Shown here one piece after another: positions 8,622 to 18,000 of a stretch of 64,000 nt of DNA (position 1 is the stretch's first letter; each line of letters starts with the position of its first letter). A program made the translations under genes and the position numbers. The DNA lies in contig CAHJWL010000004.1 of the NCBI GenBank assembly GCA_903642235.1, positions 248,001 to 312,000 on the forward strand. Direction: 5' to 3'. Under the pieces are notes generated by a model that saw nothing but the letters and a program-made list of their open reading frames with translations, did no database searches and was not told the origin of the DNA. Origin of the DNA: Acidobacteriaceae bacterium (GTDB lineage Bacteria > Acidobacteriota > Terriglobia > Terriglobales > Acidobacteriaceae).

Positions 8622-11600
8622 ATGAAGAAGTTCCCAGGATTTCGGGCTGGCGCATCGGCCACCCTGTTGTCTCGCAGCAGCGTACTGCGTCCCGGCATGG
8701 CTGCGGGTCTCTTTGCCATGATCTCCACGGTGGGCGTGCTCGGACAGAGCGGTGCCGGCTCCATCCAGGGCACGATCAAAGACGCGACCGGTGCCGTCAT
8801 TCCCAAGGCTGCCGTGCATGTGGTGCGCGCTTCCACCAACGAGGTTTTCGATACGGTCAGCAATGGGGAGGGGTTCTTTACGGCACCCAACCTCTTTGCG
8901 GGTGAATACGACATCACCGTGATCTCAGAGGGCATGTCGACCTACAAGTCGCGCATCGTGGTGCAAGCCGCGCAGACCGCGGTCGTTGAGCCGCGTCTTT
9001 CCGTCGGTACATCCAGTACGGTCGACGTGGTCGGCGATGTGACGCCGCTCACCGACGTGCAGGACCAGACGATTGCAACGACGCTGGACAACCAGCGCAT
9101 CCAGCAACTGCCGGTAAACGGCCGTGACATCGGCGTGCTCGTCTTCCGCACCACACCCGGCTTCGACGGCAGCCCCGCAGGCGGCTCGCTGCGCGTAAAC
9201 GGCAACCAGTCTTTCGCGTTCGCCTTTGTGCAGGACGGCGCACCCCTTGAGAACCAGGACATCGGCGGCATTCCTGGGCGTCCACCAGACCCAGACACCA
9301 TCCAGGAGGTTCGTGTAGAAACTGCAAACTCCTCCGCTAAATTCAACCGGCCTGCCACAGGCATCCTCACCACGAAATCCGGCACCAACAGCTTTCACGG
9401 CACGCTGTTCGAAACGGCTCGTAACAACAGTCTCGGCATCGCAAAGGCACGCGGAACTGCGACAAACATCGCGCCAAAGTACATTCGCAATGAGTTTGGC
9501 GGCACCTTCGGCGGACCGATCACGATTCCGCACCTATACGACGGCAAGGAGAAGGCGTTCTTCTTCATCGCGTTCGAACGGCTTTCGCTCCGCCAAGGCC
9601 AGCCGCAGAGCATCTATGTACCCACCGCTGCGATGCGCATGGGAGACTTCAGCGGCCTCACCAACAGCAACGGGCAGGTCCTCTCCATCTATGACCCGGC
9701 CACCACAGACAATGTCGGTGTGCGCCAGCAGGCGAGCTTCGGCGGCAAGCTGAACGCCTTTGATCCCGCACGCATCAGCCCGCTGGCAAAGACGCTCTAT
9801 GCCATCACCCCGGCGCCGACCAATACTGCCAACCCGTACCTTGCGCCAAATTACTTCGGCACCACGCCGACCTTCCAGAACTCACCGACCATCACGGGCC
9901 GGCTAGACTACCGCTTCAACCAGAACAACAACGTGTACCTCCGGGGTACAGATAGTGTCTTCAAACGGTACTCGCTCAATCCCGACCGGGCTCCCGGCTA
10001 CGGTCCGCCAACGACAGATCTGCAATCAAATCTGACGGTGAACCCAGCGTACGTGTATAGCGGCGCCATGGGCTTCAACCACATCTTCTCGCCTAGCTTC
10101 TACAGCGAGACGGTCGTCGGCAACACGTGGGAGACAGAAACTGTTGTAACCGGCATCAACCCCGGTGCAAGCACGCCCACGACCTTTGGGCTGCCCAACA
10201 ACTTCAACTCACGCATCTACCCTCTGATTCTGGGCGCGGGCATCGGCAATGCGGCCAACAGCCTGTTGACCGCGTATTCCACGGCTGACAACAACCGCAA
10301 TAACGTCACGATCCAGACCAGCATTGATGAGAACCTAACGCTCATCCGCGGTCGCCACCAAATGACGTTCGGCGGTCGCTACCGCCATGACCGCATCGGA
10401 ATCTTTCCCGATCAGTCACCTAATCCGTCTACCACGATGTTCAGCGGCCTGGGCACAGCGCAATTGCAAAACACCGGCGGTGTGCCCAGCAGTGGCACGT
10501 CAGAATCTGCACAGCCGCTGTCTGGACTGGCCACGGCTGATTTCTTCCTTGGCTCGGCATCGCAGTACCAGGCGTCACGGGTACATCAGTACTATCACTT
10601 TCGTCAGCAAGAGATCTCTAGCTATTTTCAGGATGACTTCCACGTCACGCCAAACCTCACACTCAACCTCGGCCTGCGTTATGAGATCCACCCCGCCGTG
10701 CATGAGGCGGATCACTCCGTTGCCGGCTTCGATCTGGCAACAAAGACGATTCTGCTCGGCGAGCCGCTGCAGCGGCTGATCTCTACCGGTCAGGCCATAC
10801 CCTCCGTCGTGGCGCAGGAGCAGGCCTTGGGAGCCAGGTTTGCCTATGCCGGCGACGTGGGCCGTCCGCTGGACGTGGTCAACGGCAATTTCGCGAACTT
10901 CGCACCCCGCATCGGCTTCGCCTGGAAGGTCTTCGGCGACCGGCACAGTACGGTGCTGCGCGGCGGGTTTGGCCACTACTTTTATCCCACGGCGGTGCGT
11001 AATTTCTATGCAAGCGCACGCGCCACTGCTCCTTATCAGGCGACCTTCAGCACCGATCTGACCAACGCCTCCACCTCACCAGACGGTCTGCCCAACTATC
11101 TGTTGCGTTCGCCGCAAACCATCATCGCCGGTCAGAACAGCAGCAATGCGGTGAACTCGGCCGACGCCTCATCCATTACGCCAGGACTTACTGTCTCTTC
11201 GATCGAGCAGAACCTGCCGGCGGAGTACGCACGCCAGACCAACTTCACCATAGAACAGCAGCTCAAAGGTCGTTCGGCGCTCCGTCTCAGCTACCTGCAG
11301 AACGACGGCGTAAACCTGCCGCAATATTGGGAATACAACACCGCGCCGCCGGCTATTGCGTATTACCTCCAGACAAACAATCCAACACCAAGCGGCTACT
11401 ACTCCGGAGTGGCGCGCAACGTGTATGACAACCGCACCTATGGCACGGTGGAGCAGCTGCGCGGTACCGGCTACAACCACGACTACAGCTTCCAAGCCAA
11501 CTTCCAGCGGCTGTATGCCAACGGCTACTCGTTCCAAATCTTCTACGTCTTCTCGGCAGCCTTCCGCAATGGCGACAACGGCTTCCGCGATAGCTTCGTC

Positions 11601-12389
11601 TACCCGCTCGCGTCGTTCACGCCGGGTGCTGTGAACTTCACCAGCCAGGATGATGAGAATCACCGGCTCAACTACGTGCGCGACGTCAATATTCCCAAGC
11701 ACCGTATTCGCGGCAACTTTATCTATGACCTGCCCCTCGGCAAGGGCAAGCGCTTTCTCGGCAACAGCAATGGCTTCGTGGATGCGCTGCTTGGAGGCTT
11801 CCAGCTTGCCGGCTACTATGAGTTCCGGTCCACGCTCTTCCAGCCGAGCCCCGGTCTATATGGACCTATGACCGCTCCCTTCAAGCTCTATAAGCATGGG
11901 CAGAAGGTGCAGGACTGCGCCAACGGCGTCTGCTCACCGGGCTATCTCTGGTACAACGGTTTTATCGCGCCGGCGCGACGCAATAACAGCACCAACGGCG
12001 TAAGCGGCTTACCCACGGACTACACGCCCTACCAGACCTACTTCGACATGAACACGGCCAGCGTGAACTACCTAACAAACAATCGTCAGTTCAAGCTGAA
12101 CGATGGATCGACGGTGAACACAACGGTTAATCCAGGTCCAGGCAACATTGCCAATCCGTTCTACAAGACGACGCTCGCTGGACCCAACGTGTACTCGTTT
12201 GACGGTTCGCTCTACAAGGTCTTCCATCTCACTGAGAAGGCTGCGTTGCGCGCCAACGTTGACGTTTTCAATCTGTTCAACGTGCAGGGCGATGTTCTGC
12301 CGGACACACTGACCGGCATCCAGTACACGTTACGAGCCGCAGCCAACACGCCACGGCAGATCCAGCTCTCAGTCAAACTCGTCTTCTAA
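8622..12389 (+). CDS. Oar-like TonB-dependent receptor with carboxypeptidase-regulatory domain
   Basis: A roughly 1255-residue outer-membrane protein of the type expanded in Acidobacteria. The start at 8622 (MKKFPGF) follows a GGGAG at proper distance and puts the signal peptide (ending GVLGQ) in the right place; the frame stays open upstream to 8493. The N-terminal CarboxypepD_reg-like beta-sandwich begins SIQGTIKDATGAVIPKAAV. The plug domain follows (LPVNGRDIG, VQDGAPLENQDIGG), then a long 22-strand barrel with many alternating aromatic segments, ending LSVKLVF with a C-terminal aromatic residue as usual for outer-membrane barrels. Flanking sugar-sensor and glycosidase genes suggest oligosaccharide uptake. 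The frame is intact. Confidence 0.93.
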   Translation: MKKFPGFRAGASATLLSRSSVLRPGMAAGLFAMISTVGVLGQSGAGSIQGTIKDATGAVIPKAAVHVVRASTNEVFDTVSNGEGFFTAPNLFAGEYDITVISEGMSTYKSRIVVQAAQTAVVEPRLSVGTSSTVDVVGDVTPLTDVQDQTIATTLDNQRIQQLPVNGRDIGVLVFRTTPGFDGSPAGGSLRVNGNQSFAFAFVQDGAPLENQDIGGIPGRPPDPDTIQEVRVETANSSAKFNRPATGILTTKSGTNSFHGTLFETARNNSLGIAKARGTATNIAPKYIRNEFGGTFGGPITIPHLYDGKEKAFFFIAFERLSLRQGQPQSIYVPTAAMRMGDFSGLTNSNGQVLSIYDPATTDNVGVRQQASFGGKLNAFDPARISPLAKTLYAITPAPTNTANPYLAPNYFGTTPTFQNSPTITGRLDYRFNQNNNVYLRGTDSVFKRYSLNPDRAPGYGPPTTDLQSNLTVNPAYVYSGAMGFNHIFSPSFYSETVVGNTWETETVVTGINPGASTPTTFGLPNNFNSRIYPLILGAGIGNAANSLLTAYSTADNNRNNVTIQTSIDENLTLIRGRHQMTFGGRYRHDRIGIFPDQSPNPSTTMFSGLGTAQLQNTGGVPSSGTSESAQPLSGLATADFFLGSASQYQASRVHQYYHFRQQEISSYFQDDFHVTPNLTLNLGLRYEIHPAVHEADHSVAGFDLATKTILLGEPLQRLISTGQAIPSVVAQEQALGARFAYAGDVGRPLDVVNGNFANFAPRIGFAWKVFGDRHSTVLRGGFGHYFYPTAVRNFYASARATAPYQATFSTDLTNASTSPDGLPNYLLRSPQTIIAGQNSSNAVNSADASSITPGLTVSSIEQNLPAEYARQTNFTIEQQLKGRSALRLSYLQNDGVNLPQYWEYNTAPPAIAYYLQTNNPTPSGYYSGVARNVYDNRTYGTVEQLRGTGYNHDYSFQANFQRLYANGYSFQIFYVFSAAFRNGDNGFRDSFVYPLASFTPGAVNFTSQDDENHRLNYVRDVNIPKHRIRGNFIYDLPLGKGKRFLGNSNGFVDALLGGFQLAGYYEFRSTLFQPSPGLYGPMTAPFKLYKHGQKVQDCANGVCSPGYLWYNGFIAPARRNNSTNGVSGLPTDYTPYQTYFDMNTASVNYLTNNRQFKLNDGSTVNTTVNPGPGNIANPFYKTTLAGPNVYSFDGSLYKVFHLTEKAALRANVDVFNLFNVQGDVLPDTLTGIQYTLRAAANTPRQIQLSVKLVF

Positions 12390-12457
12390 ACCTACGAAGC
12401 CGGCGCGACTGGCTCCGCTGTATCGCCCTGCACACCGAACGTGACGGAGTTACACCG

Positions 12458-13510
12458 ATGACCTCGTTCCGCGGCAAGCTGTTACTTACGACCGCTGCCC
12501 TGTTCACAAGCAGTCTCTGCGGCGCACAGCAGACACTGGCGAAGGCTGCGCAAGCGTCGCCCTTGCCGGCCATGTACTTCTCGGAAGAGTCGCTTGGCCG
12601 GCCCATGGCGAAGGATCCGTCTGTTGTGCACTTCGGCGACGCATATTACCTTTACTTCAGCGAGGCACGAAGGCAGGAGCCGGATGCCCCGGCGGCCATG
12701 CAGGAGAAGGGCCCGAGCGGGCTCGGTAGCATCGGCGTTGCGCGCAGCACCGACCGCATACATTGGAAGCTGGTCGGTGAAATACGACCGACGCAGCCGG
12801 CGGAGGCACTCGGCATCTATGCTCCTGGCGCGCGTGTCATCCGCGGACAAGTTCACCTCTTCTACCAGACCGGCGCTCTGAAGCCGACCGATGCAATCTG
12901 CCACGCGGTTTCAAGCGACGGCATCCACTTCGAGAAGGACCCATCGAACCCGGTCTACCATCCCACGGATATGCCGTGGTCTGTCGGTCGCGCTATCGAT
13001 GCCGAGGTATTCGTTCATGGGGGCGAGCTCTGGATGTACTTCGCCACACGTGATCCCAGCTTCAAACGGCAACTGATCGGCATGGCCAAGGCGCCGCTCG
13101 CATCAAATTTCTCGCGTGGTACCTGGCACGACGTCAGCAGGGATGCTCCCATCCTCTCGCCGGACCTGCCATGGGAGATGACCTGCATCGAGGCACCCAC
13201 CCTTGCGGAGCACGAGGGTCTGCTCTATCTCTTCTACGCTGGCGCGTATAACAACTCACCGCAGCAGATCGGCGTCGCCACCGGCACCGACGGCATTCAT
13301 TGGACACGCATGAGTGATCAGCCGCTGCTGACGAACGGTCCCGCCGGCTCGTGGAATGCAACCGAGAGCGGCCACCCGGGTATTTTGCAGGATGACGATG
13401 GGCAAACCTACCTCTACTATCAGGGGAGCAGCGATAAGGGCCGTACGTACCATTTGTCCATGCTGAAGGTGAAGTGGGAAGGCAAGCAGCCGATTCTGGT
13501 GGCACCGTAA
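12458..13510 (+). CDS. Secreted GH43-like five-bladed beta-propeller glycosidase
   Basis: A 350-residue exported protein with a cleavable signal (LLLTTAALFTSSLCGAQQ). Repeated blades carry the typical pattern of a hydrophobic strand followed by YYLYFSE, VHLFYQTG, LWMYFATRD, LLYLFYAGAY and TYLYYQGSS. An Asp in AKDPSVVHF, an Asp in AIDAEVF and a Glu in CIEAPTL stand where GH43 enzymes place base, pKa modulator and acid. GH43 members commonly cleave alpha-L-arabinofuranosides or beta-xylosides. With GH127 at the other end of the locus, an arabinose-containing substrate is reasonable. GH117 or a non-catalytic propeller cannot be excluded. Confidence 0.75.
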   Translation: MTSFRGKLLLTTAALFTSSLCGAQQTLAKAAQASPLPAMYFSEESLGRPMAKDPSVVHFGDAYYLYFSEARRQEPDAPAAMQEKGPSGLGSIGVARSTDRIHWKLVGEIRPTQPAEALGIYAPGARVIRGQVHLFYQTGALKPTDAICHAVSSDGIHFEKDPSNPVYHPTDMPWSVGRAIDAEVFVHGGELWMYFATRDPSFKRQLIGMAKAPLASNFSRGTWHDVSRDAPILSPDLPWEMTCIEAPTLAEHEGLLYLFYAGAYNNSPQQIGVATGTDGIHWTRMSDQPLLTNGPAGSWNATESGHPGILQDDDGQTYLYYQGSSDKGRTYHLSMLKVKWEGKQPILVAP

Positions 13511-13713
13511 GCGAGTGCCAGGTCAGCCATGCTCACGCAGGTATGCTCGTCACTTCCTTTGAATAACTTGCAGTAACGAAGGGGAGTTGACGGGGGAGAG
13601 GGATTCGAAACAGCCCTATAAGTCTATTGTTATGAAACAGTAGAATTGAATAAGCTTAGATATACCCATAATCATACCCACTATGGACGTAGCAGGATGA
13701 TGAACCTTAACTC
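13511..13713. other. AT-rich gap before integrase copy 1
   Basis: About 200 bp without a gene. The part from 13620 to 13713 is clearly lower in GC than its surroundings and carries two TACCCA hexamers (near 13664 and 13676) ahead of the inverted repeat that opens the 1005-bp duplication. It may be part of a recombinase arm region. Confidence 0.4.
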
Positions 13714-13731
13714 TACCCACGACAATGGGTA
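13714..13731. other. Inverted repeat TACCCA-n6-TGGGTA, candidate recombinase site (copy 1)
   Basis: A 6-bp perfect inverted repeat with a 6-bp spacer at the exact left border of the duplicated segment, 23 bp before the integrase start. Inverted arms around a 6-8 bp spacer are the form of tyrosine-recombinase core sites. It could equally be the integrase operator. Confidence 0.45.
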
Positions 13732-13753
13732 TTGTCAGGGCTAAACTGCTGGC

Positions 13754-14713
13754 ATGGTCAAACCATCCGAAACCGAAGAAGCAGCCGTGGCAGGGCAGGA
13801 AAGCGGCCTGGATCTCGCCGTCCTGCCTGCGCAAGCACCTGCTTTGACCCCCTCTCAGCTCGAGCTCCGCCGCCTAGTGGTGAACGCGGTCACGGCCGCG
13901 ACCTCGAAGCAGGCCTACGGGGCCGCCCTCAATCACCTGTTCGCCTTCTCCGCAGGCCGGCCGCTCACCCGCTCGCTTCTCCAGGAATGGAAGTCCGGGA
14001 TGGACGACCTCGCCCCCTCCTCGATAAACGTCCGGCTCTCGGCTGTGCGCAAGCTGGTCGGGGAAGCCCGGCGCAACGGCCTGCTGGGAGTGGAGGAGGC
14101 GGCCTCGCTCACGGACATCCCGAACGTCCGGCAGCAGGGAACGCGGCTGGGCAACTGGCTCACCCGCGAGCAGGCCAAAGAGCTCCTGGCGGTCCCCGAC
14201 CGGTCGACCCTCAAGGGCAAGCGGGACTACGTGATCCTGGCTCTCCTGGTCGGCTGTGCTCTGAGGAGAAAGGAGCTGGCCGCGCTCGAGGTCGAGACCA
14301 TCCAGCTGCGCGAGGGCCGCTGGGTCCTGATCGATCTGGTAGGGAAGGGACGGCGGGTCCGCACCGTGGCGGTGCCGCTCTGGGTCAAGCAGGGCATCAA
14401 CGCCTGGATGACCACGGCCGCGATCGAAGGGGGGCGGCTGCTGCGGTCGATCCGCAAGGGCGGTAAGGTCGGGGCGGGGCTGAGCGACTGGGCGGTGTGG
14501 GACATCGTTACCGAGTCCGCCAAACAGATCGGCATCGAGCGCTTCGGGGCTCACGATCTGAGACGAACCTGCGCGAAGCTCTGCCGAAAAGCCGGCGGCG
14601 ATCTCGAACAGATCCGGTTCCTGCTCGGACACTCCTCCATCCAGACCACGGAACGCTACCTTGGGTCGGAACAGGAGATCGCGATCGCGGTGAACGACAA
14701 CCTGGGATTGTGA
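13754..14713 (+). CDS. Tyrosine recombinase / integrase, copy 1
   Basis: A 319-residue tyrosine recombinase. The SAM-like core-binding domain covers about residues 35-125. The catalytic domain has R171 (CALRRKEL), K198 (GKGRR), H267 and R270 (HDLRR), H293 (LLGHSS) and nucleophile Y302 (TERYLG), so all expected active-site residues are present. It is identical to the gene at 50722-51681. Its GC content is higher than that of the genes on either side, a sign of transfer. In this copy no accessory gene precedes it. Together with the second copy it bounds a 37-kb plasmid-like unit. Confidence 0.93.
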   Translation: MVKPSETEEAAVAGQESGLDLAVLPAQAPALTPSQLELRRLVVNAVTAATSKQAYGAALNHLFAFSAGRPLTRSLLQEWKSGMDDLAPSSINVRLSAVRKLVGEARRNGLLGVEEAASLTDIPNVRQQGTRLGNWLTREQAKELLAVPDRSTLKGKRDYVILALLVGCALRRKELAALEVETIQLREGRWVLIDLVGKGRRVRTVAVPLWVKQGINAWMTTAAIEGGRLLRSIRKGGKVGAGLSDWAVWDIVTESAKQIGIERFGAHDLRRTCAKLCRKAGGDLEQIRFLLGHSSIQTTERYLGSEQEIAIAVNDNLGL

Positions 14714-14718
14714 GCTCC

Positions 14719-15073
14719 CCCTAGATCAATCTGAGCAGCTCCTCTGCACTTGTAAAGCGATGTTGCCGACTTCCGCTAGTCCAGCAATGTTGATCTCTTG
14801 TAAGTCCCTTGCGCTCTCTCGTGAGCTGCCGCACGCCACTTCTCACTTATCAGCTTCCTCTATAGCAGCACCACGTCATTCTTCTATAGGCAACTCTTAA
14901 AACTGCTTGACGGTATGGTTACTTGATTTTAGATTGGGAATCATTAGTAATCTCTTTACTTATCCATCCGTGTTCCCTGTGCATTTCCAATTCATTGACT
15001 AATCAACAATGAGCTTTGGACTTGCCAACTCTGGATCAACTTTGGTTTCTAAGTAGTCTGCCTTGAGGTATTC
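14719..15073. other. Gap between integrase copy 1 and RHS gene
   Basis: About 355 bp of lower-GC sequence with no supported gene. It probably holds the promoter of the RHS gene. No confident promoter, repeat or RNA was seen. Confidence 0.5.
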
Positions 15074-18000
15074 ATGCTCGCTCGATCGCGTTGTGCGACC
15101 TCGCGTCTTATGCGTCTCACCATGTCGTTTCGCAAAGCCTTGTACCGGTCGAATACTCACCGCCAGTACAAGTACTGGCCCCACGATCGATCGGCCAGGA
15201 TTGCGTTAGCCATTTACCTGCTTTGGTGTACTCCGATGCTCACCGCCCAGCAATATCCTCTGGGTGATGACATAGCTCGCCCAATACCAGGTTCAGGCCA
15301 CGAATATATCCATGCACTGGCGGAGACGGTAAGTCCGGCAAACGGAACAGTTAACCTGAAGCTGGATATACCCGTTCCGAAAGGACGAGGGCTCTCGATG
15401 CCCTTCGCCCTTACGTACAACTCCGGCTCGGTGTTTCACTTTATCTCGGGACGGCCCGGCTGTGGAGGTCTGGACAACTCACAATGCGTAGGAGAATCAC
15501 TACCGGATCGAAGTTACGCAGGATGGAGTGACACAATTCCATATGCGGTCTTCTCTGAAGCTGATATACCTCTATCCGCTCCGGAATCTGGTACTTGCAA
15601 GGTATATTCCTCCTACACCTTATATGACTCCAGTGGTGTAGGTCATGCGCTCGGACTGGGCCTAGTCTCACCTCCTCTCGCGAACCAAGGCGTTCTTCGT
15701 GCTAATCCAGATGCGTGCAAGAGGATTACTGAAGTCTCCAACATCGGCGGCGACTCGCAGGTGCAAGCACGCTCAGATTACTGCAGTGGCGATCTCTCCA
15801 CAAGTCAGTCCGGCTGTTACCCCGATTCACCTAAGTTCAAAGTTACTGATCTTGCCGGTACTGTTTATTCCTTTCTTCAGTCTTTGAAGATCAAGGGATT
15901 TGCTCTAATTTTTCCAAATATTGAGGATCGTAATGGCAATCTTCTCACTGTTGATGGCTGCCGCAACTGCAACCCACAGTCACTAAATGTCACCGACACA
16001 GTTGGAAGGCCGCTTATCAGCTTTTCGTATAACCAAGCTGTAGCTGACGGTTATCAGCCAGCAAGCTATACGATTGGAGGCCTTTCCTACACCCCTGTTT
16101 ACACAACAACTTCGGCACATTGGACCGCTAGCTCACAGCAGGTGAATCCTCAGACTGACCCAACTGTAACCTGCACAGCTAGTTTCAATGTGAACGAAAC
16201 GGCTGTACAGGTCCTTCAGAGTGTGACATTGCCAAACGGGAAACAATACACTTTTCAATACGACCCTATTTGGGGGCTTTTAAGCGAGGTGGACTACCCA
16301 GATGGTGGATGGGTTAGATACACATGGAAGCTAAGTGACACGCTATCCACGCTCGCATCATTTGATGCATACAATCCTGAAGGGTACTCTCCCTTTTTAG
16401 CACAAGGAGCCTGCAACTTTCAGTATCAAACTCCCGTTGTGGCTACCCGCAAGGTCGGTTTTGCGCCGGGGTCACCCGCAGCGTTGAGTCAGACATTTAC
16501 TTACAACACGCACTGGACTCAGCAGAACCCGTTTGCTTGGGACGTGAAGACGACGAATGTGGTGACTACCGACAACGTAACGCAGCAGACTACGACCGCG
16601 GTTTATCAATACTCTCCGGTTTACCAGGCGGCGCAGCCGAACGTCCGGCGGACCCCACAGATTCCCGTCGAGTCGAAGATCACATACTTCGATGGAAACG
16701 GGACACTCCTGCAGACGGTAAATCAGCAATGGCAGGATGAGTTTCTTCAGACACAGCAGCAGACCGTGCTGCCCAATGGAATCACAACGGAGACGGACAC
16801 ACACTTCGCTAGTTATCCCTCTGTGGTTCAGGAAAAAGATGAGTATACCGCCGGAACAGCTCCCAGCCTTTTAAGAAAAACAACGTACAAGTATTACGAA
16901 CTAGGTTTTCCCAATCAGATCATTACTCAAGACGGGGCAGGAAATAAGGTTGCCGAAACAGACTTGTACTACGACGGTCAGACCTCGCTCGCGACAGCTT
17001 CGACCGCTGCGCCTGTAGCGGGTGTCAGTAACGCTATACGGCATGACACAGACAACTATGGACCCAGCTCCACCCTGCCTCGTGCCAATGCTACGAAAGT
17101 GGTCCAGTGGGAAAATACAGGATCGTCACCGACGACCAGCTACACGTACGACGACGCCGGACAGGCCCTCTCGATGCAAGACCCAAACGGCAACACTACG
17201 TCCTATTCGTATGCAGATAAGTATACAAGCGGCACTCCTTCGGGCAACACGGATGCTTACGTTACCCAGATCACCCGCCCTGCCGTCAACGTTCCCCACA
17301 TCGAGAATTTCTACTACCGCTTTGAGGATGGGCAACTTGCGTCCGCAACCGACGAGAACCTTCTGACGACCAGCTATACATATAACGATCCACTCAATCG
17401 CTTGACGGAAGTAGACTTCCCGGATGGCGGACAGACCATCACCAACTACAATGATGCAGCGCCGAGTCCATCGGTCACTACGACTCAACTTCTTGATTCT
17501 TCGGGAACAAAGAAGAGCACCACCGTCACCCGTGATGGCATGGGTCATGTGTTGCACACCCAGCTCACCTCCGACCCGGCGGGTACAGATACCGTGGACA
17601 TGGTTTACGACGGACATGGCAACATCGTATCTACAACGAACCCATACCGGAGCACGAGCGATCCTACCTACGGAGCGACCACTTACACCTATGACGCTTT
17701 GGAGCGGAAAGTGGGGCAGAGAAATCCCGACGGCTCGACGCTGTCCTGGTGCTACAACAGCATTCCGAGTGCACCGACCGGCAACGGAGTGCCAAAGCAG
17801 TCCTGCTCGTCCGGAGATCTGAGTAGTGCAACCGGAGTCTGGATGGATGAAACTGATGAGAACAAAATCACAACTCAGCGAGTCAGCGACGGCTTGTCTC
17901 GATTAATAGCGGTTATGAGTCCAGACCCCAAATCTGGAACCGCCCTTCTCGAGACTGACTACAAGTATGACGCGCTAAACAATCTTACTCAGGTTGCCCA

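Larger units (their letters stand above)
13714..14718 (+). repeat. 1005-bp perfect direct repeat, copy 1
   Basis: This segment is repeated without a visible change at 50682-51686. It includes 40 bp upstream of the integrase start, the whole gene and 5 bp beyond the stop codon. All six reading frames translate identically in both copies, which shows identity at the DNA level. Flanks differ completely on both sides. The left end is an inverted repeat TACCCA-CGACAA-TGGGTA; the right end is GAGCTCC. The offset between copies is 36,968 bp. Confidence 0.95.

Noticed and set aside
13874..14632. 252-residue minus-strand frame inside integrase copy 1 (and its twin at 50842-51600)
   Set aside because: It lies fully antisense to a gene with a complete active site; high GC at third positions opens this frame. 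It shows no protein motif.
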